Below are positions 48,838 to 60,829 of a stretch of DNA of 64,000 bases, in pieces; position 1 is the stretch's first letter; every line of letters begins with the position of its first letter. Location of the stretch: contig CM043953.1 of NCBI GenBank assembly GCA_014529385.2, forward strand, positions 79,286,338 through 79,350,337, in the 5' to 3' direction. The stretch is from Adiantum capillus-veneris. Its lineage: Eukaryota > Streptophyta > Polypodiopsida > Polypodiales > Pteridaceae. The notes beneath the pieces are model-generated. The model was not told the origin of the DNA. It was given only the letters and a program-made list of their open reading frames with translations, and searched no databases. The position numbers were made by a program, and so were the translations under genes.

Positions 48838-51053
48838 TTAAGAGATCTCTCTCTCATCCTCGCATAACTCAGCATAACTTCCTATATCTATATAGAGCTC
48901 TCCGTTTAAACACATATCCTCTGTTTCATTTTGTAGCTCCTCTGCATGCACCCCATATAGAGTAGTAGCATCTTGATGCTCGTCTGGCACCACCGCAGCG
49001 GCTTCTGATTGAGCATCTTCGCTGATCTCCTCCATTGATGTCGTTGTGATTGGCACATGGTAGCCTTCATATGTTCTTGCACTACGAGGGGCTACCTCTA
49101 TGACTTACCACCAGTTTGATGTAGACTTTGTAGGATGAAATATTACCTGCCAGAGCCACATAACTTACATGAGAGCTTTCAAGCACATAACTTGTAAAAG
49201 GGGGATGTTAACTATTTACATACTTACTTGTTCACAATCCTCCGGTAGTACGAAAGTGTCTCTTAGGTCAGTCCATTTCTTAGTAGAATCCACCTCAAGA
49301 AAACCAGACTCTCCTCTACGCACAGTAGCGTTGCGACCCTCCATGATTATCTTGAACCATTGCACGTCGAACAAGTCGACAAAAAATCCTCTGTAATCGA
49401 TCCTCAAAATCTCTTGCAGCGTGCCGAAGTAAGTGAGTTCCGCCACCACAGGATCTGCATCAGAGGAACGTCGTCGACTACACTGTTCAAATTTTTCCAT
49501 GATTCCACAATCTTGAGTAAAACGCTTTTTGTCGATTCGTTCCACCCTAAAATGTCGACCTTTACACCATACTACTGTGTATGACTTATACTACAACGAA
49601 CAAAGATTATGAGTGGCCGTTTAAACGTTTATAAATAAAGTAACTTGCTAGTCGTACATTGCAAACTTACCTTGGTCGCGCAACCTGAGCATTCTGTTAG
49701 CCCGGGATAGTCATGCATGGTCCACATCAGAATCTCTCTGACCAAATCATTCCGTCGTCCTGTGTGTCGGCTCATATCCACCACCTCTATGCCAATCCAC
49801 AATTGTTGTAGCTCTTCCAATAGTGGACGAAGATACACATCCATATTCCCCACTTTATATCGCCCTGGCACAATCAAGCTTAGCCATAGGTGCCCCTTCT
49901 TCGTAGTCAACCACGGGGGAATGTTGTAGTTGACGATGACAACGGGCCATACACTGTAAGATGTTGATCTTTGACCAAATGGATTTACGCCATCCATAGC
50001 CACGCCTAAGCGCAAATTTTGAGCTTCCCTGGCAAAATCCGACCATGTTCCATCTATATGTTTCCACGCTACGCAATCTGCAGGAATTCGTAGCACACCA
50101 TCCGAAGATTTATTCTCCTCATGCCATGATGCTAGGGCGGCCATGGACTTACATTCGAAGAAATTCTTGATGCGAGGAAGCAGAGGGAAATGTCGCAAAA
50201 CCTTTTGTGGAATTTTTGTCCCGTGGAGATCTACTCGATATCTTTCGGAATCACATTTCGGACACTTCTCCATGTCTATGTATTCCCCTCTGAAAAGAAT
50301 GCAGTCATTAGGACAAGCGTGGATAGAATTGTAATCCATCCCCAAGTTTCGCAAAATCTTTCTTGCTTCATCTCGGGAATCTGGCATCACATTGTTAGCT
50401 GGTAGTATGTGCTCTTTCAACAATCTACACAACATAAAAATATGATACAGTCGTGTAAAAATCTATCAGATCATTATACATTTAGAGTTTTATTAAAGTA
50501 AACTAATTGTAATAGATCACCTGAAAAGCGCTGTGACGCTAGTATCACTCCATCCAAACTTTGCTTGCATGTTGAGAAGAACCAGGAGTGCTTTCAATCT
50601 AGACATACGTGCTCCATTATACAATGGCGTATCGGCTTCACTTTTCATATCATCATAGATAAGCCTTTCTGAATCCATGATCGTCTCGATCATTTCATCA
50701 ATCTCGGGCTCAAACATTGCCTCGTTGGGAATGTGCTCTGCATGATCATCCCCCGAGCTGTCAGAGGCTACATCTTGTGGCCTCACATATGCTGCTTGAT
50801 CAAAGCGCCTGCGAACACGTCTATTGGGTTGCAAGATTGCTGCTTGTTGGCCAGCGTCAGAGTCCGACGAGTTATAATTGGCAACAACTCGATCTATAAT
50901 AGATGGATCGAACTCGCCAAATTCGCGAACGTGCTGCAAAGAAACACGTCTTGTCAGTCGCACAGCATGCTTGCATTGATTACAAGGACATAAGACCCTC
51001 GTTGAGAGATAGTTGTTTCGGTTGGACGGTCCCACATCCTCGTCACTACTCAT
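48838..51053 (-). pseudogene. TNP2-like transposase gene of element B, core deleted
   Basis: Starts at ATG 51053. The first two exons are intact and lack the frameshift seen in A. After LTECSG the coding sequence jumps directly, in frame, to CATK and the next splice donor, removing the exons for the transposase core and DUF4218-like part (about 1.5 kb compared with A). The DUF4216-like exon follows (49590-49230), then a last exon with a TAA at 49105-49107 replacing a Tyr codon of A. Confidence 0.88.
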
Positions 51054-51115
51054 AATGAGGATAAAAAACTTATAACCTGGACAACAAATTTAATATTCTA
51101 TTGGCATTCTTCGTC

Positions 51116-51170
<55 letters not shown>

Positions 51171-51603
51171 CACCTCACATTCTCTAGTCATGTCCAATCC
51201 CCGCACACCTCGATCTAGAGGTGCACGGAGATCAGAACCACCGGGTTATAATCTCGTCTTTATTGGTCAATACCTATATTTGTGGGTACAAGAAATCTAC
51301 ACACCCACGTCTACATGATACTGCATGTAGTGGACAAAACCCCTTTGCCTCTTCTCTAGCTGTAGCACTTCACAGCATCTTAACATCTTTTCACAGTAGA
51401 TCTTTTCACTGTTCGTCTAACTCTAAACCCTAAACCGTAAGTAATTCTTGCGTGGACTCGATCTAACGTAAATAAGCGTAAATCTTAATAAACGTAAATC
51501 TAACTAAAAATAAACCTAAATCTAATTTAACGTAAGTCTACATCTAACCTACTCTTTAACGTCTTTTGGGATAGTTTCCTACGACGTTAAAACTCTCTTC
51601 TTC

Positions 51604-51641
<38 letters not shown>

Positions 51642-51777
51642 ACCTAAATAAACCTAAGTCTAATATAATATAACATAAATCTAAATCTAACGTAAATTAT
51701 GTTATATTAAAAACAAAGAACTAAACTAACAGGGATTATAAGAACCTTAAAACTGATTTAACACATAATTTTTCACA

Positions 51778-52135
51778 TAACTCGGCAAGAGTTGGCATTC
51801 TCATCACTACAGATGTGAGAGTTAACTTCCGGCGGTGACGTTGCCTCATCTCCATCCACATCTGACGACAGCAATTGGCCCTTTAGACCGTTCTTGCTCT
51901 TGTTACTAACTTTGAAGTTGCTGTTGAATGACTAGAGGTTGTCTAGATGGTCATTGTGTCGGAGATGTAGTGACTCTTGCCGCCCTGAAGATCCACCTTC
52001 TTCCCTATCTTCTGAAGACATTTCACCAGTACTTTTGGATCAATGGAGCCCACCATGAGTGAAGGCAGTAATACCCTATATTCCATTGAGGGCTTTCTTC
52101 ACCCGCTTCATGCAGGCATCGCAGTCTATGGAGAC
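51778..52135 (-). pseudogene. Captured HMA/HIPP gene fragment in element B
   Basis: Counterpart of the fragment in element A, with the same CDACMKRVKKAL start, same internal TAG and same frame change, plus a few substitutions (for example GSIDPK for GSVDPK). The capture therefore predates the split of A and B. Confidence 0.7.
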
Positions 52136-52717
52136 CTAAATCTAATCTAATATAACGTAAATCTAAATCTAGCGTAAATAAACGTAAATCTAGTTAAAAA
52201 TAAACCTAAATCTAATTTAATGTAAGTCTACATATAACCTAATCTTTAACGTCTTTTAAGATAGTTTCCTACGGTTATAACTCTCTTCTTCTTGTGTGTG
52301 TGCGCGTGTGTGGATGTGTGTGCCAATAAAAAGAGATAAATGGTATAACCTTTCTATCACCCATGCCAAGTATGATAGATTGATTATGCCATTTCCCTCT
52401 TGAATAATAGGTCTTGAGTTCAACTCCTCGTCGGCTAGATCTTTAGTTCTTTTAATTTTAATTAGTTTCCTACGACGTTAAATTAGTTTCTCTCTCTTTC
52501 TCTCTCAAAGTGTGTGCGTTTTTTTGGATCGTATGCATGTTTTCTCTCTCTTTTCCTCTCTCAATGTGTGCGTTTTTTGTTTATGCATGTTCTCTCTCTC
52601 TTTTCCTCTCTCAATGCGTGCGTTTTTTGTTTATGCATGCTCTCTCTCTCTTTTTCTCTCTCAATGTGTGTGTGCACTCTTTGTTTATTTATGTGTGTGT
52701 GCGTTTTTGTTTTTGTT

Positions 52718-52763
<46 letters not shown>

Positions 52764-52799
52764 AACACTATGTGTGTGTGTGTATGTGTGTGTGTGAGA

Positions 52800-53039
52800 G
52801 AGAGAGAGAGGGAAAGAGAAAGAGGGGAAGGGAACATGAGAATGAGGAGAGGGAAGGAGCATACCTGGCTCTCCTTCCTCTCCTTGTGTGTGTGTGTGTG
52901 TGTGTGGAGAAGAAAAAGAGAGAGAGAGAGAGAGAGGGAGAGAGAAAGAGGGGAAGGGAACATGAGAATGAGGAGAGGGAAGGAGCATACCTGGCTCTCC
53001 TTCCTCTCCTCGTGTGTGTGTGTGTGTGTGTGTGTGGAG

Positions 53040-53075
<36 letters not shown>

Positions 53076-53085
53076 GGGAGAGCAT
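52800..53085. repeat. Tandem duplication of a ~130-bp block in the leader of element B
   Basis: The block with GGGAACATGAGAATGAGGAG and GCATACCTGGCTCTCC, followed by (GT)n, occurs twice in a row (from about 52810 and 52940); element A has one copy (42020-42090). Confidence 0.85.
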
Positions 53086-53149
53086 TACCTGCTCCTTGCT
53101 TGAGGGCGCCGAAAAACTCAGATCTGAGATCTGAGTTTTTGGGCGCGCT

Positions 53150-53294
53150 CGGTTATTTTTTTAGCCCAGCCGGCGTCGCTATGAGCGTCGCAAATTTCGC
53201 TATGAGAAATTTGCAACGCTCATAGCGAAGCCGGGAATTTTTTTTTTGAGCATCGCTGTGTGAGCGTCGCTAATATGAATAACCTCTTGTAGTG
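53150..53294. repeat. Terminal and subterminal repeats of element B (5' end)
   Basis: Counterpart of 41683-41820, with the hairpin GCGTCGCAAATTTCGC and GAAATTTGCAACGC. The hairpin tip is changed compared with A. Confidence 0.88.
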
Positions 53295-54516
53295 CGATGC
53301 ACTATCCAGCGGTTCTAGAGAGCCTACCAACCTTCATGAGCTTAAGATGGTTGCACAACCAATTGAAAAGCGCACAACAATGCGGTGACGAAGTGACTGA
53401 AGAAGAGTGGGAGTACTCTCGGGGTTGTGCGACCAAGGTAAGTTTGCAATGTACGACTAGCAAGTGACTTTATTTATAAACGTTTGAACGGCCACTCATA
53501 ATCTTTGTTCGTTGTAGTATAAGTCATACACAGCAGCATGGTGTAAAGGTCGACATTTTAGGGTGGAACGAATCGACAAAAAGCGTTTTACTCAAGATTG
53601 TGGAATCATGGCAAAATTTGAACAGTTTAGTCGACGACGTTCCTCTGATGCAGATCCTGTGGTGGCGGAACTCACTTACTTCGGCACGCTGCAAGAGATT
53701 TTGAGGATCGATTACAGAGGATTTTTTGTCGACTTGTTCGACGTGCAATGGTTCAAGATAATCATGGAGGGTCGCAACGCTACTGTGCGTAGAGGAGAGT
53801 CTGGTTTTCTTGAGGTGGATTCTACTAAGAAATGGAATGACCTAAGAGACACTTTCGTACTACCCGAGCATTGTGAACAAGTAAGTATGTAAATAGTTAA
53901 CATCCCCCTTTTACAAGTTATGTGCTTGAAAGCTCTCATGTAAGTTATGTGGCTCTGGCAGGTAATATTTCATCCTACAAAGTCTACATCAAACTGGTGG
54001 TACGTTATAGAGGTAGCCCCTCGTATTGCAAGGACGTATGAAGGCTACCATGTGCCAATCACAACGGCATCAATGGAGGAGATCAGAGAAGATGCTCAAT
54101 CAGAAGCCGCTGCGGTGGTGCCAGACGAGCATCAAGATGCTACTACTCTATATGGGGTGCATGCAGAGGAGCTACAAAATGAAACAGAGGATATGTGTTT
54201 AAACGGAGAGCTCTATATAGATATAGGAAGTTATGCTGAGTTATGCGAGGATGAGAGAGAGATCTCTTAAAGCCACAAATATTGTATTTGAACAATTTTG
54301 CTCCGTGTTGTAAAAGCTCTGGCTCTCTAAGTACCTTCCATGGTGTATAACGCTCTTTTCTACTCGCGCTCACATCTTTTGATTGAAAATTCTGAGTTTT
54401 CGACTTGCCTCTTCTATCACTCAATTCATTGCGTCATTGTATTTAATGGTCTTTGCGTCATTGTCTACTCTATTCATTCAATATTAAGTTTAAATATTCG
54501 TGTGTTTAATGCAGGT

Positions 54517-55826
54517 ATGGATGATGAGGAGTTTCTTTCTTCTTTGTCACCACAGCAGAGACAGTGGTACGTGGAGCGTCATCGCTCTGGTGCATCATCG
54601 CGCGTTCCTACTACATCCGCATCTCCCTCTCTTTCGGAGCATTCAGCGCGCTCCGAAGCTTCGGCGTCGACGAGACGAGCTTCACACTCGTCTAGACACC
54701 GGCGCTCTAGTGGTGGCGGTGGCGGTTGTTGTGGGGATTCCGCCACCGATGCCTCCACACCGCCTCGTGTTCGACGAGGCTCTTTATCCTCCCCTTCTTT
54801 GCCCGCCCCCACACCAGCCACAGCATCGCCATCTACGCCAGGTTTTGCACGGCTGACTGTTCCTAGAAGCTACACACCTCTACCTACTCCGCCAGGAGCC
54901 ACCGCACTCGACACTCCTCGCTTCGGGGCCCAGACGCCGGTGGAGACACCTGACGTCCGTACCCCCATCGGCACGCCGCTAGAGACCCCTCCCGGGACAC
55001 CCAGGTTCACGCGTCACCGGCCAGAGGGCTTGTCTTACTCCATCGACTTCAGCGGCGGCATCATCATGGATGATGACGGCAAGAAGGTGATCTCGCGCAT
55101 GCGTGGTCTTTGCTCTCAGCTGTTTAGACACTACATACTAAACAAATGGAGTGAAGTACCAAGTGATTTAAAAAACAGAGTCATCAGCATTCTTCATGAT
55201 GAGTTTCCCGTTCCAACACGGGATCAGCGCTTCAATGAAGACCTGATGAAGATTCGAATGCGCGAATACTGCAAACACAAGCGTTCCGAAGTGCAAAAAG
55301 CAATCAAGAATGGGTGGAACAGGCCAGATTGGCTGGCCAAAGAAGATTGGAAGAATGCGAAGAAAGCAGCGCGCGAGAATCCCGACAAGTGGAAGCAACA
55401 AAAGGATGCAGCCAGAGCGCGAGTAGAGGCAGGGAGCTCGCACCACTTGGGGAGCGGTGGATGGGCATCATTTGAGGCCGATTTTGTAAGTGTTTTCACA
55501 TTGCTCTTTATGTTCGATAGTTTAGGGTTTATGAGTTTTTTAATTCTAACATAATGAAATCTTTGTATGTTTTGACAGTGGTCGATGACAGGACGTGATC
55601 CCACACCGTACGAGCGCGAGTACGTAGGCAGGAAGGGCTTAAACGCCCTGATGGACATTCTCAGTTCTCGCGGTGGCATGGTTAGTATTAGGGTTTACTC
55701 TTTTTTATTTTTTGTATTGTTTTATAAATGTCGTTATATGTTTATACTTACTGAAAGCTATCTTCTTGTCTTTTTTTGCAGAATCCGACAGATACGCCGC
55801 TTGGACGCGATGAGACGTCTGACTAG
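54517..55826 (+). CDS. CACTA accessory protein of element A (Transposase_24 / TNPA-like), 371 aa
   Basis: Three exons, 54517-55485, 55579-55680 and 55782-55826, with GT-AG introns and matching phases, give an uninterrupted 371-residue protein. ATG 54517 was chosen because it is conserved in element B and follows an acceptor-like GCAG. The N-terminal half is rich in Ser, Arg and Gly (including GGGGGG) and has a run of TP dipeptides (TPLPTPPG, VETPDVRTP). The C-terminal half, from SDLKNRVISILHDEF through WLAKEDWKNAKKAARENPDKW to HHLGSGGW, resembles the plant Ptta/En/Spm transposase_24 domain. In En/Spm the second protein binds subterminal repeats and assists transposition; that role is inferred. 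It follows the transposase gene by about 250 bp on the same strand. Confidence 0.8.
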
Positions 55827-56184
55827 ACGACATCAGTTTAGCCGTAGCTAGATAGCATTAGTTTAGGGTTTCTCATAGCTTATGTATCATGAGACGGATT
55901 TTATACGTCTTTTTGAACCATGTATATTATTACATTTGTCACCGTAGTTCCTTTTGCCAATCAATTCTTTATGCCTATGATGTTGTATAATTGTCATTAT
56001 TACATTTGCCAATCAATTCATTTTGCCTATGATGTGCACAATTGTCAATTTTGCAAACAATGCGTCTTGTGGGTGACTATTTTGGGTCTATTATCTACCC
56101 TTGCACTTTTTTTAAAAAGTGAATCATGTACAATATGGTTGATGGGTGGCAGGGCATTCAATGCCCTGCCACCAAAAAAAAATT

Positions 56185-56426
56185 CTCTCGGGCGTCGCTA
56201 TAACCGTCGCTATTTATGGCTCTGTAGCGTCGCTATGAGCGTCGCTATAGTCTTCTGTGTAAACGTCGCTATAACCGTCGCTATGAGCGTCTCTATATAG
56301 AGACGCTTATAGCGACGCTCCCGTAGCGATGCTCGTAGCGACGGTTTTAGCGACGCCGAGGGTTATAAAAACCCAGTGTATTTCCGTCGCTAACAGCGTC
56401 ACAAGAGCACACAACCTCTTGTAGTG
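56185..56426. repeat. Right terminal and subterminal repeats of element A
   Basis: Alternating GCGTCGCT/AGCGACGC words, including GCGTCTCTATATAGAGACGC, leading to CCTCTTGTAGTG. The 230 bp matches the 46.6-46.9 kb end of B in reverse. Confidence 0.9.
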
Positions 56427-56429
56427 CAC

Positions 56430-57078
56430 GTCAATCTTTTCAAATCAGAAATTGGAGTTCTGGTTGCCAAGATATTTCCCGTTGAAGTTTCAACGAGGGC
56501 CATCGATTTTGTACCAGTTTGGTCGTCCCAGCCAGTGTGCCATTTGGAAGTTTTTTGGATTTAGCCAAGTTTTGGAATATGGTACATTTAATAGAGTAAT
56601 AAGTGTGCAAGGAGCATCTTGCCTAGAATGTCATCTCTTATAGTGCATTGATTTCTAGGTTTGTTGGTGGACTTGTGCTTGAGACTATCGTGGTCCAGAT
56701 ATATGCGTAATGTAGTGATTTGGCAATGCCCAACATGGTAGTGGGAAGGTGGCTAGGATGTGATAGGCAATGCTTTGGTTGGTATGTCATGCCTAGCAAT
56801 GCTTTGCTCAAGTATGCATGCCATTAAAGGTTTTTGAAGGAAGCTATGTTTGTAGTGCTTGGTCGATGTATACGCCAAATGTGGCGCCTTTACAAAAGCA
56901 TGTTAAGTTTTTGATGAGCTTTGTGCCTCGAATGTGGGGCAAAGTGCTTTGGTCGATGTACATGCCCGATATTGTGTACCTAAAGGGTGGATGAACATTG
57001 GCAAGCAATGATCGCCCATAACCATGTCAATGGTCGGCCATTTAATAAACACATAAGGGCTTATGTATGTAAAAGGGG

Positions 57079-57080
<2 letters not shown>
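56430..57080. other. Right flank of element A, no gene seen
   Basis: Unique-looking sequence with short frames only. It joins the 41.6-kb flank when element A is removed. Confidence 0.5.
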
Positions 57081-57084
<4 letters not shown>

Positions 57085-57135
<51 letters not shown>

Positions 57136-57255
57136 ACAACGACGGTGCCCTCGTTGCCCCTCTATCCTAAAAAGCCTCTTTTTAAGGCATGAGACAAGAA
57201 AAGAAGAAGAAAGAGAAAGAAAAGAAAGGAGGGGAAGGAGGGCTGTCATTGGGGG

Positions 57256-57296
<41 letters not shown>

Positions 57297-57480
57297 CAAA
57301 GGGAGGAGGAAGGAAAGAAGAAGCGAAAGAAAGGAAGGAGGAGAAAGAAGAAGAAGGGAGAAAGAAAAAAGAGAAAAAGAGGAAAGGAAGGAAAAAGAAA
57401 AAAAAAACAAAACGAAAGAAGAAGAAGAAAGGGAAGAAAAAAAAGTAGGCACAAGAAAAAGAAGCGTGGATTGGAGGTGT
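57085..57480. repeat. Purine-only tract: (GA)n and AG-rich sequence
   Basis: (GA)n at 57085-57131 and 57258-57292 lie in about 400 bp that is nearly pure purine on the + strand, which can form triplex DNA. The open frames inside are Arg/Glu/Lys or Ser/Leu/Phe low complexity and not credible proteins. Confidence 0.9.
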
Positions 57481-57802
57481 GAATGAGGAGATTGGAAGCC
57501 AGGGAAGCAAAGCTTGACTGGGGAAAGGACAAAGCTGGTTCGATATTGAGAAGAAAAAGGGTGAAATGTCTCTCTCACTCACTCGACACCGGCGAGCTTT
57601 CTCTCTCGCACTTGGAAACTGCCAATAGAGGAAGCAAAGAAAAAGAGAAGGATTATTTCTCTCTCAATCAATCTTAGAGAGGAGAAACACAAGCATAAGC
57701 AATCAAATGAAGGAAAGGCATTTTGGGATTACTTTAATTTATATAGATTCATGCCTTTCACCACATGCCCGCAAAGTGGAACGACATCCACCCCCTCTAA
57801 AC

Positions 57803-59843
57803 CTACACAGTCTCCGATCTCTGCCAATCATTATTCCAAACTGCAAGAAAAAACATATATAAAGTTATAAGCATTTCCGCACTGTGAACATGCTTTGAGA
57901 AAATTTCTATATGTGGCCTTATTAGAATATACCCTCCTCCAAGATCATAGGGAAAACACAACAATTTCCCAACAGTAGAGCATAAGCATGAATTAATCCA
58001 TAAACCATCATGAACCCCACCTGGATCATATGGCATATAAGTCAATCACCCCAAACCATGCAGATATCCATCTCCACCTAGATTAATTGGCACATTGATC
58101 AATTGCCCCGAACCACGCATAAAACCGTCTCCTCCTAGATCAAAAGTTAGTAGAAAATCCCCTACATCATAGGGTAACAAAAAATCCCACATAGCATCAA
58201 GCAACATTTGATATTGCCATCTCCCTTGTGCATCATGCTCATCTAATTGTTGACCATCTATCACAGGTAGGAGCATTGGAAATGCAGCTTTACTCCCTCT
58301 AGTATTGAAATTTTGATCATGCATATATGGACACATCAAGTCTCTGGAAAAATTCTCTTCATTGAATTCCCGAGATGCATCAGAAAACATTCCCCTAGTT
58401 TGTATATACCCAAAACCAAATAGAGCATCATCCAACACCTGCATAAGGTCACCATCAACCACATCTAGATAAATGTGCTTATGCATGAAACCAAATTTTT
58501 CGGTACCCTTTGCATCCGTAATTGAGAAGCCTTCCAAATCTTCATTCAATAATCACATAAGCTCTAGGTCTTCCGCTTCAAAAGAATATTCCACTTTGCT
58601 ATATCTCAGGCAGCCAACTAGTCATTCCACATATGTTATGCATACTAGCCACATCTATTCTAGATTTCTCATCAAGTTTCTCCCCCTCATCCAAATATCT
58701 TTCAATTTTTGTAGCACAAAGCTCACTATGCATATTGAAAATTGCATCTACATCCCTGTCCATATATCGGCACAATGAACCCAACCATATGAAACACCAA
58801 AAGATTGCAATTCATTATGCACTCCCTCTTAAAAAGCATCATCAAATTCACAATCACTTTGCCATATTAAGAGCTTTGCATCACAAAATCTTGATAAAGA
58901 AGGAGTCTACCACCCCTCTAAATCATCTCCATGCGGATCTTCAAGCACATACCCTTGCTCATCCAGGCCCTTAAAATCTGGTGTATCCAAACCTTGTAAA
59001 TATGATATACACAAGTCATGTAGATGCTCATGTACATCCACACCCTATGAACCCTCGTGTGTGTACAAACCCTTTGAATGCTCATGCTTTTCTCGACCAT
59101 GTAAGTGTTCAACTTCATCCATTAGCATGGAATTTGCAATTCCAAGCTTTTCATAGACAATTTGGAAAACCTTTTCATCGTCTTTATCTTGTAATAGCCT
59201 ATCATCCTCAAGAAATAATTCATCAATAGCAGTTTTGAGCTTAGCCCTAATCTACTTGCAAACCTCTGCATAGGTAGGCATATTAACACAATCCTCATCA
59301 TCTTCATACATACTTGGATCCCATCTTTGTTGGATGACAGTAGCTTTAAAGTTGCTCCAGCTATGCAGATTTTGTTGTTGAAGTTCTTGCACTCTCTCAA
59401 TAAAATATGGGATCACAAATCTATCAAATTTTAGAACCTTATTCTCTTTTGGCACCCCATGCAGCTCTAGCTCCTCTTCATAGCAATCCATGTATCCGAT
59501 TGGATCATAACCATCAAAAATCCTCCACTGATCAAAAACTGAGCATTCAGTATTTTCAAGGGCCAATTGTTACAACATCGATCTCTTGTTTTTAGTCAAC
59601 TGGCGCTTTGGATTCCCTCTTTCCCATTGTTGACTCTGACACTTAAAAAAAAATTATATTCATCTGCTTTTCAAATCCACCTAGTTCACCTGTTGGAGAC
59701 TACTGGAATGCTTGGTTCTCTATCTTCAAATTGGCATCCAAATTTTGGTTCATTTTTTGTACTTGATTTGAATATTGTTGCTGCAAAATAGCATCCATTA
59801 ACCCCATAATCTGTTGCATCTCTTCCTCTTGGTTTGTCGACAT
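57803..59843 (-). pseudogene. Retroelement Gag-like relic with Gly-rich peptide repeats
   Basis: From ATG 59843 the minus strand reads MSTNQEEEMQQIMGLMDAIL, ends at a stop (59702-59700), then re-opens with FDQWRIFDGYDPIGYMDCYE and LHSWSNFKATVIQQRW, which resembles an LTR-retroelement Gag (FDG.DP, later W..F). Downstream come acidic frames and, at 57900-58170, imperfect repeats of the form PYD.GG or NLGGDGYL. Several stops and shifts interrupt it. No pol region follows. The Gag link rests on short motifs; a host-derived gene is possible. Confidence 0.5.
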
Positions 59844-60829
59844 GGCTAGCTCCATCTACCTCGGTCAAGTTCCGCATCGGGTGCACCAAAGATATGTAAA
59901 TGGGCCATTAAATTTCTATGATGACTAAATAAAGATTGAAGATTTTAAAAATTAATTACAGCTCTATTAAAATCATACATGTGAGCATTGTCTTCTTTCA
60001 CTTGAATTAAATATCTCCCACCTTTTAACAAATATCAAAGGAGTTTAAGGAGCTTTTCATGTCACTAGTGTCTTGTATTAAGTACACTATTGAGATTGAC
60101 TATCTTGCCTTCTAGTAAAAATTTCCTATTTTTGCTAGCTCTGTTGTGTTATGAAACAAGATGGGCATGGACCACTAGGAGTGTATAGCTATAATGCAAG
60201 AAAAACCAGAAACAAAAAGTCTAATTCAAATTATTCGGCACAACGATGGCAACCAAGCATGGATAGTTTCCCTAATAAAGATGGTAAATTAATAACCAAG
60301 AGTTTGATTGTATGTCTTTGTTTACTTTAAAATACATCTTTGGCTTAATGGATTGCCTTAACCACTTAAGTTGCCATTTTGAGCTTTTGTGAAATGATCA
60401 TCCCTATATCTTGGACTTAAAGTATAATTTTGTCTCCCCCTCTAAAATAAAAAAAATTGTGAATCTTACTCTATAATAAAGGACAATGAACGTCCTAAAC
60501 ATACTAAAGCTTTATGTGTTTGCCATGTGATAGTCCAAACAAAGGAGCTTTTGCTTTTTAAACTCTCTCTCTAGTAAACAGTCTCGCAAAGATGTATATT
60601 AGAGCTAGTTTAGACTACATGGACAACAAGATAGGACATGGATGTGGTGGGATCTCATTAGAGCAAAATAGGACCCTCGGTTTTTTTGGACCCACAAGAT
60701 TACAAGCGGCCTCCACCCCTCGAAAGAGAGTGTCCAAACACTTTTGCAACACACAATGCGTATGAGAGTTGATTTTTCAAATCTTGGTCTACCATCCCTT
60801 AGCTAATTTGCTATCATGTATGACTTATA

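Larger units (their letters stand above)
46620..53294 (-). mobile_element. CACTA element B, nested in element A in opposite orientation
   Basis: Ends CACTACAAGACG at 46620 and CCTCTTGTAGTG ending at 53294; flanking duplication CGA (46617-46619 and 53295-53297); 6,675 bp. It is a relative of A by sequence throughout but lacks about 1.5 kb of transposase gene, has a stop in the DUF4216 part and a frameshift in the accessory gene, so it is non-autonomous. It landed in the last core exon of A. Confidence 0.95.
43865..54270 (+). pseudogene. TNP2-like CACTA transposase gene of element A, split by element B
   Basis: Exons read 43865-44397, 44494-45232, 45316-45920 and 45995-46619, then, after element B, 53298-53434, about 53518-53880 and about 53962-54270. 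The first exon encodes an N-terminal domain with CPCNQC and HVREFG. The second has CPNDC and CPKC. The third has DPMHIFKNVGNLLWDHL, part of the transposase core. The fourth resembles DUF4218 (ERCLSLDIRNTIYKLAKL). The part after B resembles DUF4216 (TYFGTLQEILRIDYRGFFVD). Defects: one C is missing from a C run at about 44998-45002; TGA TGA at 46409-46414; a further TGA shortly before the insertion; and the 6.7-kb insertion. The protein would cut and move CACTA ends; this copy cannot. Confidence 0.9.
41683..56426 (+). mobile_element. CACTA (En/Spm) element A, interrupted by element B
   Basis: Left end CACTACAAGAGG at 41683 and right end CCTCTTGTAGTG ending at 56426 are inverted copies, flanked by the 3-bp duplication CAC (41680-41682 and 56427-56429). 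Without element B it is about 8.07 kb. Order: subterminal repeats, microsatellite-rich leader with a captured HMA-gene fragment, TNP2-like transposase gene, accessory gene, subterminal repeats. The transposase gene carries a frameshift and stops and is split by B, so A cannot supply its own transposase. Confidence 0.95.

Noticed and set aside
41683-56426. Large palindrome read as an assembly artefact or inverted duplication
   Set aside because: Two independent 3-bp duplications, different defects in each copy, different microsatellite lengths and an interrupted exon show a nested transposition.
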